Positions 44,448 through 55,294 of a stretch of DNA of 64,000 nt are shown in pieces. The first letter of the stretch is position 1, and each line of letters begins with the position of its first letter. The position numbers and the translations under genes were made by a program. The notes under the pieces were generated by a model. That model made no database searches. It saw nothing but the letters and a program-made list of their open reading frames with translations, and was not told where the DNA came from. Source of the stretch: Tautonia plasticadhaerens (lineage in GTDB: Bacteria; Planctomycetota; Planctomycetia; Isosphaerales; Isosphaeraceae); contig NZ_CP036426.1 in assembly GCF_007752535.1 (NCBI RefSeq), positions 7,564,001 through 7,628,000 of the forward strand, written 5' to 3'.

Positions 44448-45776
44448 TTGGATCGCCTGCTGATGCCGATGCCGCCGCTGCTCTGGGCCCAGAACGCCCC
44501 GGGCGAGTACGAGATGCCGCTGCTGGCGCTGCGGCGGTGGTTCTGGGGCCAGACGCTGGCGTCCCCCCGGGCCGCGCCGGGGAGCGAGGCGCTGGGGACC
44601 TGGGTGCTGGGGCTGCTCGCCCTGCTGCTGGTGGTGATCGTGGCCCAGGGGCCGGGCAGGGCACTGAAGCAGTTGTTCGACCTGCCGGGGCACGTCCGGT
44701 TGATCGGGGAGGCGGCGGGGAGGCTCCGGGTGTCGGTCCGGCTGGTGATGATCGCGCTGGGGGCGTCGGTGCTCTCGTGGACGACGGCGCTGCTGTTCCG
44801 CTACAACCGGCCGGCGGGGCTGGCGGACCTGGCGGTGCTGACGAGGAGCAAGTCGGTCCCCGAGGTGGCGATCGAGCAGGGCATCCTCGCGGCCCTGACG
44901 CCGATGCGGGACCTGTTCAGCCTGGCGGACCTGCTGGTGCTGCTGGGGATCGGCGGGTTCGTGGCGTTCAAGTACTCGGCCGAGCGTTGGGGGGATCCCG
45001 AGGCGGAGGTCTCGGGCCGGTCGCTGCCGGCGAGGGCGACGCTGGCGTGGGCCTCGGCGGCCCTGTACGGGCTGTACCGGGTGGCCACGATGCTGGCGAC
45101 CCCCGGGGACTTCCCGATGGGGGGGTGCCTGTTCGTCGAGCCGATCGTGGTGCCGCTGGTGATGCTCTCGGCCGACGGGGTGCTGGCGGCCTGGGTGCTG
45201 GTGGAGCTCCGGCGGTCGGAGCGGTCGAGCGACGTGGAGCCGGTGCCGGTCGGCCCCGCGCTGGTGGTGCTGCCGGCGGCCGTGCTGGCCTGCCTGCTGG
45301 TGATGCCGGCCCGCTACGCGGCGACCTCGGCGTACCTGGCCCTGCCCTACGTGCCGGACGGCGTGGCCCGGACGGCCCTGGCGCCGATGCTCGGCTGGGG
45401 CCCGGTCTTCCTGCAGGGGGCGGCGGTGGCGTTCTCGGGGCTGGCCGGGGCGGTGCCGTGGTGTCGGGGCGGGGTCGGGGCGGCCCTGGGGGGCTACGGC
45501 CGGCTGCTCCGGGCCGAGGGCGGACACCTGGTGGCGGCGCTGGCGATCGGGGGGATCGCCGCGGGGATCCCGGCCGGGGGGTCGTACCTGCTGATGCTCT
45601 CGCTGCCGTCGCAGCCCTGGGTGTTGCCCGCGGCCGACAGCTACGCGCATTACGCCACGCTCGTGGTCGGGCTTGGGGTGCTGGCGGCGCTCGTCGAGCT
45701 GGGCGGCCGATCCGCGTCGGGGGCCGTCCCGGCCGCGGCCGACCCGGGTGAGGGAGGGGCTGAGGCGGCGGCCTGA
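44448..45776 (+). CDS. Polytopic membrane protein of unknown function
   Basis: A 442-aa protein with about ten membrane helices (for example ALGTWVLGLLALLLVVIVAQ, LADLLVLLGIGGFVAFKY, VLPAAVLACLLVMPARYA). No family is recognised; it lacks transporter or enzyme motifs that I can see. It follows the cyclase-fold protein by 149 bp and ends the TPR/ExbB/cyclase-fold cluster, so a part in the same envelope process is possible. TTG at 44448 is chosen because GGGGGAGGA lies at good spacing before it; ATG 44463 is the alternative. TACAAT at 44359-44364 may be its -10. Confidence 0.65.
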   Translation: MDRLLMPMPPLLWAQNAPGEYEMPLLALRRWFWGQTLASPRAAPGSEALGTWVLGLLALLLVVIVAQGPGRALKQLFDLPGHVRLIGEAAGRLRVSVRLVMIALGASVLSWTTALLFRYNRPAGLADLAVLTRSKSVPEVAIEQGILAALTPMRDLFSLADLLVLLGIGGFVAFKYSAERWGDPEAEVSGRSLPARATLAWASAALYGLYRVATMLATPGDFPMGGCLFVEPIVVPLVMLSADGVLAAWVLVELRRSERSSDVEPVPVGPALVVLPAAVLACLLVMPARYAATSAYLALPYVPDGVARTALAPMLGWGPVFLQGAAVAFSGLAGAVPWCRGGVGAALGGYGRLLRAEGGHLVAALAIGGIAAGIPAGGSYLLMLSLPSQPWVLPAADSYAHYATLVVGLGVLAALVELGGRSASGAVPAAADPGEGGAEAAA

Positions 45777-45819
45777 GCCCCCCGGCCGGGGCTTCGACGC
45801 GATGCACCTCCGCTTGACA

Positions 45820-45848
45820 TTGACTCGGCCCGGTGTGAGGATTGTAAT
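45820..45848 (+). promoter_or_regulatory. Candidate promoter of the prkA cluster
   Basis: TTGACT (45820-45825), 17-nt spacer, TGTAAT (45843-45848): the best two-part promoter in the window. prkA starts 322 nt downstream, giving a long leader in which a second TTGACA (45996-46001) lacks a good -10. The rest of the 394-bp gap shows no gene. Confidence 0.55.
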
Positions 45849-46170
45849 AGTCGATCAGGCCCGGCCAGCGCCCGAGGCGGCGGCAGGAGGAGACCGCCGC
45901 CGCGGCTGAAACGCCCGCCATCGCGGCCAGCCCCCAGCGTCATCATTCGCGCAGATCACCGATCGCGTCCCGGGCCGGGCCCTCCCCACGACACGTTGAC
46001 AATTCGGCATCGCCTCTTTCCGAGGTTCATCGCCCCCTGCGCAGGCGCCGGTCGGCATCAGGGGGAGCGGGCTCGCCGTCCCTCCCCGTCGTCGCCGCGC
46101 GCCATCGCGCCCATGCCCGTCGCGCCACCCGTCGCGTCCGGAAGCACCGAGCAGTCAGGAGGGACACCGC

Positions 46171-48231
<2,061 letters not shown>

Positions 48232-48296
48232 TCGGGACGCCGCCCCGCCGGCGCCCCGACCGGGGCGGCGGCGGGGCGTCTGTGGGGGAAACGCGG

Positions 48297-48527
48297 ATGC
48301 GACGAACCTATCCCCGATTCCGAATCTGGATGGCCATGGCGGCGATCGCCCTGCTGGCGGCCCCATTGGCCAACACCATGCGCCTCCGGCGGGAACGCAG
48401 CCCGGCCTCCCAGCAACGGATGATGATCCGGGCGCTGGAGGAATTCAAGGCTCGTCACGGGGATCGCTCGCCGACTCGGATCGTCTGGGGCGACGGCACC
48501 CTCGTGGTGCCGCCGCCCCGCCCCTGA
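48297..48527 (+). CDS. Small single-pass membrane protein
   Basis: A 76-aa protein: YPRFRIWMAMAAIALLAAPL gives the planctomycete FRI head plus one membrane helix, followed by a basic soluble tail (MIRALEEFKARHGDRSP). ATG at 48297 has TGGGGGAA 6 nt upstream. It is inserted between prkA and the DUF444 gene, which are adjacent in most genomes, and might be a lineage-specific partner of that module. No known function. Confidence 0.55.
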   Translation: MRRTYPRFRIWMAMAAIALLAAPLANTMRLRRERSPASQQRMMIRALEEFKARHGDRSPTRIVWGDGTLVVPPPRP

Positions 48528-48616
48528 CCCCGCGTCGCCGTCGAGTGTCCTCCCCCGCGTCGAGCCCGATTTGATCCGGATACCAGGCCGACCTCGGTCC
48601 CCAACGGTGAGGGTGA

Positions 48617-49729
48617 TTGTCCGTGGTACGCAAAATCGAGCGGGACCAGAGCCGGTTCCGGCAGATCGTCCGCGGGAAGATCAAGGCGGACCTGAAGAAG
48701 TACATCACCCACGGGGAGATGATCGGCAAGACCGGGGGCGAGCTCGTCTCGATCCCGATGCCGTCGATCGACCTGCCGGAGTTCCGCTACGGCTCCAAGG
48801 GCTCCGGCGGCGTCGGCCAGGGGCCCGGCGACGTCGGCCAGCCGATCGGCCGCTCCGGCGAGGGCGAGGAGGGGGCCGGCGAGGCCGGCGACCGCCCCGG
48901 CCAGCACATCCTCGAGGTCGAGCTCACCATGGACGAGCTGGCCCAGATCCTCGGCGAGGAGCTGGAGCTGCCCCGGATCCAGCCCAAGGGCCAGGCCAAC
49001 ATCATCGAGGAGAAGGACAAGTACACCGGCATCCGCCAGGCCGGCCCCGAGAGCCTCCGCCACTTCAAGCGGACCTACAAGAAGGCCCTCCGCCGCCAGA
49101 TCGCCTCGAACACCTACAATCCCGACGACCCGATCGTCATCCCCGTCCGCGAGGACAAGCTCTACCGCTCCTGGAACCCGATCTACCTGCCGCAGACCAA
49201 CGCCGTCGTCTTCTACCTGATGGACGTCTCCGGCAGCATGACCGACGACCAGAAGGAGATCGTCCGGATCGAGGCCTTCTGGATCGACACCTGGCTCCGC
49301 AGCCAGTACGACGGCGTCACGACCCGCTACATCATCCACGACGCGGCGGCCAGGGAGGTGGACGAGCACACCTTCTACCACACCCGGGAGTCCGGGGGGA
49401 CGAGGATCAGCTCCGCCTACCGGCTGGCCCACAAGATCATCGAGGCCGAGCACCCCCCGGCCGACTGGAACATCTACGTCCTGCACTTCTCCGACGGCGA
49501 CAACTGGGGCGAGGACAACCGCCACTGCGTCGAGCTGCTCCGCAACGGCATCCTCCCCAAGTGCAACCTCTTCGGCTACGGCCAGGTCGAGAGCCCGTAC
49601 GGCTCCGGCGAGTTCATCCGCGAGCTGGAAGACGCCTTCGAGGACGAGCCGAACCTGGCCCTGTCCGAGATCCGCGATAAAGAGGGGATTTACGAGTCGA
49701 TCAAGGAGTTCCTCGGCCGGGGTCGTTGA
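48617..49729 (+). CDS. YeaH/DUF444 family protein
   Basis: A 370-aa cytosolic protein of the DUF444 family. Residues ~195-360 form a von Willebrand A-like domain with MIDAS motif D203-x-S205-x-S207 in YLMDVSGSM. The N-terminal part ([33 protein letters not shown]) is the conserved family head. In E. coli the equivalent YeaH works with the kinase YeaG and is thought to be its partner or substrate. A Gly/Glu-rich linker covers residues ~60-95. TTG at 48617 fits the family start; GTG at 48623 is the alternative. Confidence 0.93.
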   Translation: MSVVRKIERDQSRFRQIVRGKIKADLKKYITHGEMIGKTGGELVSIPMPSIDLPEFRYGSKGSGGVGQGPGDVGQPIGRSGEGEEGAGEAGDRPGQHILEVELTMDELAQILGEELELPRIQPKGQANIIEEKDKYTGIRQAGPESLRHFKRTYKKALRRQIASNTYNPDDPIVIPVREDKLYRSWNPIYLPQTNAVVFYLMDVSGSMTDDQKEIVRIEAFWIDTWLRSQYDGVTTRYIIHDAAAREVDEHTFYHTRESGGTRISSAYRLAHKIIEAEHPPADWNIYVLHFSDGDNWGEDNRHCVELLRNGILPKCNLFGYGQVESPYGSGEFIRELEDAFEDEPNLALSEIRDKEGIYESIKEFLGRGR

Positions 49730-49759
49730 GGCCGCCAGCCCGCTCCGAGGGGAGGACCG

Positions 49760-50368
49760 ATGTCGACCCAGACCGCCCAGCCGCCTGGCCCGCGAGCGAC
49801 CGTCCGGCCGTACCGGCTGACCGTCCGCCAGTTCCTCAAGGCGGTCGAGGCAGGGGTGTTCCCGCACGACGTGCGACTGGAATTGCTGGGGGGCATCCCC
49901 GTCCGGAAGATGACGACCTATCCGCCGCACAATAGCACGGTCTACAGGCTGGCGTCCGCGCTCCGTGCCCTGGTGCCCCCCGAATGGATCATCTTCGAGG
50001 AGAAGCCGATCGTCGCCGGCCGGCGGTGGCGTCCGATGCCCGACATCTCCATCGTCCGGGGACCGATCGACCGCCTCATTCACGACGACCCGAGGGCGGA
50101 GGGTGTCGCGATCGTGATCGAGGTCTCCGACTCCACCTACGCCGATGATCGTGGGCTCAAGTGGCGACGTTATGCCGCCTCCCGACTCGCGTCCTACTGG
50201 ATCGTCGACCTGAAGGCCGGCCACGTCGAAGCCCACTCCGACCCGACAGGTCGGGGAGATTCCGCCCGCTACCGGGCGACGAGCAACTTCAAGAAGGGCG
50301 AATCGGTCCCGGTCATCATCGGGGGCGTCGAGGTCGGCCGGGTCGCCGTGAACGATTTCATGCCCTGA
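49760..50368 (+). CDS. Uma2-family putative endonuclease
   Basis: A 202-aa protein of the Uma2 (DUF820) family with a restriction-endonuclease-like PD-(D/E)xK fold. [16 protein letters not shown] and [14 protein letters not shown] open it; the active-site pattern is in RPMPDISIV (Asp), [20 protein letters not shown] (E-V-S plus Lys) and ASYWIVDL. Such genes are abundant in planctomycetes and cyanobacteria and often move with mobile DNA; substrates are unknown. It is placed inside the prkA-DUF444-spoVR cluster, 30 bp after DUF444 and 73 bp before spoVR. Confidence 0.88.
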   Translation: MSTQTAQPPGPRATVRPYRLTVRQFLKAVEAGVFPHDVRLELLGGIPVRKMTTYPPHNSTVYRLASALRALVPPEWIIFEEKPIVAGRRWRPMPDISIVRGPIDRLIHDDPRAEGVAIVIEVSDSTYADDRGLKWRRYAASRLASYWIVDLKAGHVEAHSDPTGRGDSARYRATSNFKKGESVPVIIGGVEVGRVAVNDFMP

Positions 50369-50441
50369 ACGGTCGAATCGTTGCAGGGCCGATCGGGCGT
50401 CGGCCCGCCGGGAAGTCGAAGCCTCGCGGAGCACGAACATC

Positions 50442-51992
50442 ATGACCTTCGTCAGCACCCAGCACGACTTGCCGGCCGACCTCCGGGCCCTGCAGGCGGA
50501 GATTGAGGCGCACGCGCGCTCCTACGGGCTGGACTTCTACGACACGATCTTCGAGGTGCTCGACTACGACGAGCTGTCCGAGATCGCCGCCCTGGGGGGG
50601 TTCCCCACCCGGTACCCGCACTGGCGGTTCGGCATGGAGTACGAGCAGCTCTCCAAGGGGTACCGCTACGGGCTGCAGAAGATCTACGAGATGGTGATCA
50701 ACACCGACCCCTGCTACGCGTACCTGCTGCGCTGCAACATGCCGGTCGACCAGAAGCTGGTGATGGCCCACGTCTACGGCCACAACGACTTCTTCAAGAA
50801 CAACGTCTGCTTCGCGCCGACCAACCGCAAGATGATGGACGAGATGGCCAACCACGGCAGCCGGATCCGGTCCTACATGGAGCGGTTCGGCGAAGAGGCG
50901 GTCGAGGACTTCATCGACAGCTGCCTGTGCCTGGACAACCTGATCGACATCCACTCGCCGTTCATCAAGCGCCGGGACGAGGCCAACCGCTACGACTTCT
51001 CCGCGAACGACGAGGGCGAGGCCCCCTCGGACAAGTTCCGCAGCAAGGGCTACATGGACAGCTTCGTCAACCCCCCCGAGGTGCTCAAGGAGGCGGCCCG
51101 CCGCCGCGAGGCCGAGAAGGCCCAGGCCCGCCGCTTCCCCGAGAACCCGGAGCGGGACGTGCTGCTGTTCCTGCTGGAGCACGCCCCGCTCAACGCCTGG
51201 CAGCTCGACGTCCTGGCGATCGTCAGGGAGGAGGCCTACTACTTCGCCCCGCAGGGGCAGACCAAGATCATGAACGAGGGCTGGGCGTCGTACTGGCACT
51301 CGACCATGATGACCACCCGGCTGCTCGACGGCTCGGAGTTGGTCGACTACGCCGACCACCACTCCGGCACGATGGCCACCCAGCCGGGGAGGCTCAACCC
51401 CTACAAGCTCGGCATCGAGCTGTTCCGGGACATCGAGGAGCGCTGGGACAAGGGGCAATTCGGCCCCGAGTACGAGTCCTGCGACGACTTCGAGCGGCGC
51501 CGGAATTGGGACACCTCGGCCGGACTCGGCCGGCGGAAGATCTTCGAGGTCCGCCGGATCCACAGCGACGTGACCTTCATCGACACCTTCCTCACCCCCG
51601 ATTTCTGCCGCCGGCACCAGATGTTCAGCTACCGGCATAACGACCAGTCGGAGCTGTACGAGATCGAGAGCCGCGAGTTCAAGAAGATCAAGGATCGCCT
51701 GCTCTTCGGCCTGACGAACTTCGGCCGGCCGATCATCCGGGTGAAGGACGGCAACTACCGGAACCGGGGCGAGATGTACCTGGAGCAAGAATACTTCGGG
51801 GTCGACCTGAAGCTCGACTACGCCCAGGACACGCTCCGGCACTTGCATCGCCTCTGGACGCGACCGATCCACCTGGAGACCTGCGTCGAGGGGCGCCCCA
51901 CGCTCCTCTCGTTCGACGGCTCCGACCACACGATCCGCCCCCTGGGAGGGCAGCCCCATGAGCCTGAGCACCGCGATCGCCGCCGAGCTTGA
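50442..51992 (+). CDS. SpoVR family protein
   Basis: A 516-aa protein matching SpoVR/YcgB throughout: [77 protein letters not shown] and [14 protein letters not shown]. Named for a cortex defect in Bacillus, the family is widespread in non-spore-formers, where it travels with PrkA and DUF444 and is linked to stress survival. Molecular function unknown; conserved His/Glu clusters suggest metal binding (inference). It is longer at the C-terminus, where it overlaps the next gene by 35 bp. Confidence 0.95.
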   Translation: MTFVSTQHDLPADLRALQAEIEAHARSYGLDFYDTIFEVLDYDELSEIAALGGFPTRYPHWRFGMEYEQLSKGYRYGLQKIYEMVINTDPCYAYLLRCNMPVDQKLVMAHVYGHNDFFKNNVCFAPTNRKMMDEMANHGSRIRSYMERFGEEAVEDFIDSCLCLDNLIDIHSPFIKRRDEANRYDFSANDEGEAPSDKFRSKGYMDSFVNPPEVLKEAARRREAEKAQARRFPENPERDVLLFLLEHAPLNAWQLDVLAIVREEAYYFAPQGQTKIMNEGWASYWHSTMMTTRLLDGSELVDYADHHSGTMATQPGRLNPYKLGIELFRDIEERWDKGQFGPEYESCDDFERRRNWDTSAGLGRRKIFEVRRIHSDVTFIDTFLTPDFCRRHQMFSYRHNDQSELYEIESREFKKIKDRLLFGLTNFGRPIIRVKDGNYRNRGEMYLEQEYFGVDLKLDYAQDTLRHLHRLWTRPIHLETCVEGRPTLLSFDGSDHTIRPLGGQPHEPEHRDRRRA

Positions 51993-52443
51993 CGCCCGGC
52001 CCGACCAGACCGGAATCGTCTCGGCCCAGGAGGGGCCGGACCGCCTGGAGCTCGACGTCTCCGCCAACGCCCCCGTCGGCGTGATGCTCGAGCACCTGGA
52101 CTTCGCCGTCATCGACCCCAACCGCCCGGGGTGGACCATCGACGAGCTGCAGGCCTGGGGGGACCGCCTGGCGAAGAAGGTCAATTACCTGATGGAGCCC
52201 CTGGTGGTGCTGGAGGTCGACGCCCAGGGGGGCGAGGTCGAGCTCCGCAGCCAGTCCCCCACGCCCAGGGGGCAATTGAAGTCGTACTACGAGGTCCGAT
52301 TGAACAAGTCGGGCACGCTCCGGCTGGACCGGATGACCTTCGACTCGGCCGACCGACGCCGGCGGCCGTCGCAATTCCAGCTCAGCCGCGAAGTCCTCGA
52401 ACGCCTGGCCGACGACCTGGCCGACACCGCCCACGGCCGATGA
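51958..52443 (+). CDS. Hypothetical protein overlapping spoVR
   Basis: A 161-aa soluble protein with no family that I recognise. It has a beta-rich centre ([40 protein letters not shown]) and a C-terminal helix ([15 protein letters not shown]). It starts 35 bp inside the spoVR end in another frame, with GGGAGGGCAGCCCC just before the ATG, so it is translationally coupled to SpoVR and probably belongs to the PrkA module in this lineage. No signal peptide. Confidence 0.72.
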   Translation: MSLSTAIAAELDARPDQTGIVSAQEGPDRLELDVSANAPVGVMLEHLDFAVIDPNRPGWTIDELQAWGDRLAKKVNYLMEPLVVLEVDAQGGEVELRSQSPTPRGQLKSYYEVRLNKSGTLRLDRMTFDSADRRRRPSQFQLSREVLERLADDLADTAHGR

Positions 52444-52521
52444 CCGGCCGGTCGGGGTGCGTCGGGGGGACGCCGGGGCCGTGCCTCGGGGCATCATCGC
52501 GGGGCGTCGGGGCCGGTCTTC

Positions 52522-52530
52522 TGGTATGAT
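52522..52530 (+). promoter_or_regulatory. Extended -10 for pyrophosphatase gene
   Basis: TGGTATGAT, an extended -10 (TG-N-TATGAT), 65 bp before the ATG at 52596, with no good -35. Confidence 0.5.
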
Positions 52531-52595
52531 GGGCCGACCAGGTCGGGCCGAGGGGCCCGATCGAGCGGTCCGCGATCCCCGAGGCCCCCGCCCCG

Positions 52596-53141
52596 ATGCT
52601 CCACCCCTGGCACGACGTGACCCCGGGCGAAGACCTGCCCATGGTCTTCAACGCCATCGTCGAGATCCCGACGGGGGCGAACATCAAGTACGAACTGGAC
52701 AAGCGCACCGGGCTGCTCCGGATGGACCGGGTGCTTTATTCAGCCGTCTACTATCCGGCCAACTACGGCTTCATCCCCCAGACCTACGCCGAGGACGACG
52801 ACCCGCTCGATGTGCTCGTGCTCTGCCAGGAGGCCCTGGCGCCGATGACCCTGGTCACCGCCCGGGCCATCGGCCTGATGACGATGATCGACTCGGGCAA
52901 GAAGGACCACAAGGTCCTCGCCGTCGCCTGCGGCGACCCGGAATTCAATTCCTTCCGGGAGGCCGACGAGCTGCCCCCCCACCGGCTCCAGATGCTCCGG
53001 CGCTTCTTCCAGGACTACAAGTACCTGGAGGGCAAGGCGGTCGAGGTGGACGAATTCCAGCCGTCGACCACCGCCCTGCCGGTCATCGAGGACTCGTTGC
53101 AGCGATACAGCTTCCTGAGGCGCAAGGGGTTCCGCTCCTGA
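52596..53141 (+). CDS. ppa: Inorganic pyrophosphatase (family I)
   Basis: Soluble Mg-dependent enzyme of 181 aa that hydrolyses pyrophosphate and so pulls biosynthetic reactions forward. Family I signatures: [18 protein letters not shown] with the E/K residues, [20 protein letters not shown] with the D-x-D-P-x-D metal cluster, and [13 protein letters not shown]. The length is close to the 176 of E. coli. The start uses the first family methionine; an inner ATG ([11 protein letters not shown]) is less likely. The stop shares one base with the ATG of the next gene (TGATG). Confidence 0.95.
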   Translation: MLHPWHDVTPGEDLPMVFNAIVEIPTGANIKYELDKRTGLLRMDRVLYSAVYYPANYGFIPQTYAEDDDPLDVLVLCQEALAPMTLVTARAIGLMTMIDSGKKDHKVLAVACGDPEFNSFREADELPPHRLQMLRRFFQDYKYLEGKAVEVDEFQPSTTALPVIEDSLQRYSFLRRKGFRS

Positions 53142-54055
53142 TGAAGGCCATCGTCATCGGCGGCTCGGGGCAGATCGGCGGCTGGCTCCTGCGGCACCTG
53201 GCCGACCGGGGCCACGAGGCCGCCGGCACCTTCGCCACCGTCCCCTACCCGGGCCTGCACCCGCTGGATGCCTCGGACCGGGAGGGGGCGGCGCGTTGGG
53301 TCCGGGAGCAGCGACCCGACGTCGTCTTCTACCCCGCCGGGTTCACCTACGTGGACGGCTGCGAGGCGGATCCGGCCAGGGCGAGGGCCTCGAACCGGGA
53401 GGAGCCGCTCAACCTGGCGAGGGTAACGGCCGACCTCGGCGCCCGGTTCGTCTACTTCTCCACCGACTACGTCTTCCCCGGCCGGGACGGACCCGACGCC
53501 GAGGACGATGCCCCCGATCCCCCCAACGCCTACGGCGAGGCGAAGTTGGAGGCCGAGCGGGCGATCGCCGAGGCGCTGGGGGATCGCCTGCTGATCGCCC
53601 GGACGAGCTGGGTCTACGGCCCCGAGCGGCAGGGGAAGAACTTCGCCTATCAGGTGGTCCGGAGGCTGGTCGGCGGCGAGCCGGTGATGGTGCCCTCGGA
53701 CCAGCATTCCAGCCCCAGCTACGGCCCCGACGTGGCGCTGGCGACCCTCCGGCTGGTGGAGGAGGGGCACTCCGGCCTCTTCCACGTCGCCGGGCCGGAG
53801 GTGGTCGGCCGGCCGGCGTTCGCGAGGGCGATCGCCGAGGGGTTCGGGCTCGACCCCTCCCCGATCGGCTCGAAGCCGACCGCCGAGCTGGGCCAGGGCG
53901 CCCGACGCCCCTTGCGAGGGGGCCTGGCGACCCCCCGGCTCGACGCGGCCCTGCCCGGGGTGATGCGGCCGATGTCGGAGTCGATCCGGGACTTCCTCCG
54001 GAGGCTCGACGCGGGGGAGGGGTGGGGCGACCCGAGGGCCAGGCCGGCGTCTTGA
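53141..54055 (+). CDS. RmlD-like SDR sugar-nucleotide reductase
   Basis: A 304-aa extended short-chain dehydrogenase of the dTDP-4-dehydrorhamnose reductase type. Rossmann motif GGSGQIGGWLLRHL at residues 7-20, YFSTDYVFPG with the family SxDYVF, the catalytic YGEAK (Tyr-x3-Lys), and RTSWVYGP. RmlD reduces the keto-sugar to dTDP-L-rhamnose for surface polysaccharide, but no other rml gene is close by, so a related reduction is possible. Coupled to ppa by a one-base overlap. Confidence 0.85.
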   Translation: MKAIVIGGSGQIGGWLLRHLADRGHEAAGTFATVPYPGLHPLDASDREGAARWVREQRPDVVFYPAGFTYVDGCEADPARARASNREEPLNLARVTADLGARFVYFSTDYVFPGRDGPDAEDDAPDPPNAYGEAKLEAERAIAEALGDRLLIARTSWVYGPERQGKNFAYQVVRRLVGGEPVMVPSDQHSSPSYGPDVALATLRLVEEGHSGLFHVAGPEVVGRPAFARAIAEGFGLDPSPIGSKPTAELGQGARRPLRGGLATPRLDAALPGVMRPMSESIRDFLRRLDAGEGWGDPRARPAS

Positions 54056-54260
54056 GGGCGGGACGGGGCCCCGCTCGGGGCCTCGGATGCGCGGACGGGC
54101 CCGGCGGGACTGTCACCCTCCCCCGGCCCACACGCCCGCGTCCCCGCCCGGGAGCCGGGGCCCCCTCCCCGGAAGCTCGGGTTCCTCCGGAGGGGCGGGC
54201 AGGCTAGGATGTCGGGCGGTCGGACGGAGTCGATCGGAACCTTGAGGCACGGAGGTCGGG

Positions 54261-54974
54261 ATGACGCCCTACGACGTGGCGATGGCGGCGGTGATCGTCG
54301 CCGGGATGATCTGGGGGGCCTGGCGGGGCATCACCTGGCAGCTGGCGAGCATCCTCTCGCTGGTGCTCGGCTACGCGGTGGCGGTGCCGACCTCCTCCCA
54401 GGTGGCCCCGCATTTCCCGGGGCAGCCGATCGTGGCGCGGAGCCTGGCGATGCTCGCCCTGTACATCGGCACCTCGGCGGCGGTCTTCGGCGTGGCCTGG
54501 TCGATCCGGGCGACCCTGAGGCGGTGGAAGTTCGAGGCGTACGACCGCCACCTCGGCATGATGCTCGGCGGGCTGGAGGGGGCGATCCTGGGGGTGGTGG
54601 CGACGGTCTTCGTCGTCGGCCTGGCCCCCCAGAGCCGGACGCCGATCCTGACGAGCCCCTCGGGCAAGGCGGTCGACCGGGCGTTGAAGCTGGCCCAGCC
54701 GGCGTTGCCGGCCGAGGTCTCGAGGATGCTGGAGCCGTTCTGGAGGGCGCTGGAGACGGGCCGGGAGCCGCAGGTCGGGCCGATCGGGGAGATCGCCACC
54801 GGGACGGCCGACGACCGATCCGCCGGGATCGAGCCGAGGGCCGATCCGGACCTGATCCGGAGCGTCCTGGAGCGGGGCGGTGCGGAGGCCGGGAGGGCCT
54901 TCGCGGAGCAATTGCAGGGCGGCCTGGGCGGCCAACTGGGGCGGGACGATGAGCGAGACACTCCCCGTCGGTGA
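54261..54974 (+). CDS. CvpA family membrane protein
   Basis: A 237-aa protein with four membrane helices in the first ~125 residues: YDVAMAAVIVAGMIWGAWRG, then LASILSLVLGYAVAVP, a third (SLAMLALYIGTSAAVFGVAW) and GAILGVVATVFVVGLA. GxWRG after the first helix and GGLEGAILG before the fourth are typical of CvpA (colicin V production) proteins. The cytosolic C-terminus (residues 130-237) is family-variable. CvpA supports envelope integrity by an unknown mechanism. Its last 26 bp overlap the S4-domain gene. Confidence 0.82.
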   Translation: MTPYDVAMAAVIVAGMIWGAWRGITWQLASILSLVLGYAVAVPTSSQVAPHFPGQPIVARSLAMLALYIGTSAAVFGVAWSIRATLRRWKFEAYDRHLGMMLGGLEGAILGVVATVFVVGLAPQSRTPILTSPSGKAVDRALKLAQPALPAEVSRMLEPFWRALETGREPQVGPIGEIATGTADDRSAGIEPRADPDLIRSVLERGGAEAGRAFAEQLQGGLGGQLGRDDERDTPRR

Positions 54975-55170
54975 CCGGCCGATCAACCTGACGCAGGTGC
55001 TCAAGCTCGCCGGCTGGGCCGACAACGGCGGCCAGGCCAAGGCGATGATCGCCGACGGCCTGGTCCTCGTGAACGGCGAGGTCGAGACGCGCAAGCGTCG
55101 GCAGATGGCGGCCGGGGACACGGTCCGGCTCGACCTGGAAGACGCCCCCCCGCCCCTCCGGCTCTCCTGA
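54949..55170 (+). CDS. S4-domain RNA-binding protein (YbcJ/RlbA-like)
   Basis: A 73-aa protein that is nearly all S4 domain: INLTQVLKLAGWADNGGQAK, then GLVLVNGEVETRKRRQMAAG with the GxVxVNG and RxR/K RNA-contacting turn, and DTVRLDL. Free-standing S4 proteins of this size bind structured RNA, probably rRNA or ribosome assembly intermediates; YbcJ of E. coli is the closest known kind. It overlaps the CvpA gene by 26 bp and is translated from another frame. Confidence 0.88.
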   Translation: MSETLPVGDRPINLTQVLKLAGWADNGGQAKAMIADGLVLVNGEVETRKRRQMAAGDTVRLDLEDAPPPLRLS

Positions 55171-55172
55171 TT

Positions 55173-55181
55173 TGCTATAAT
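55173..55181 (+). promoter_or_regulatory. Extended consensus -10 for phosphofructokinase gene
   Basis: TGCTATAAT, a perfect extended -10 beginning 3 nt after the S4-gene stop and 114 bp before the pfk ATG. No -35 match is needed for such promoters in well-studied bacteria. Confidence 0.6.
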
Positions 55182-55294
55182 CGCCGACGCCGGACGAACC
55201 CCTCGAATTCGCGCCGGCGCGTCGGCCCGCGGGTCCCCTCCCGCCGCCGGGTCGGTCCGCGCCCCGTCGCAGAACCGCCCCGGGACACGCATCA

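Noticed and set aside
50442-51992. Sporulation capacity inferred from SpoVR
   Set aside because: SpoVR occurs widely in non-spore-formers along with PrkA and DUF444; nothing else in the window concerns sporulation.
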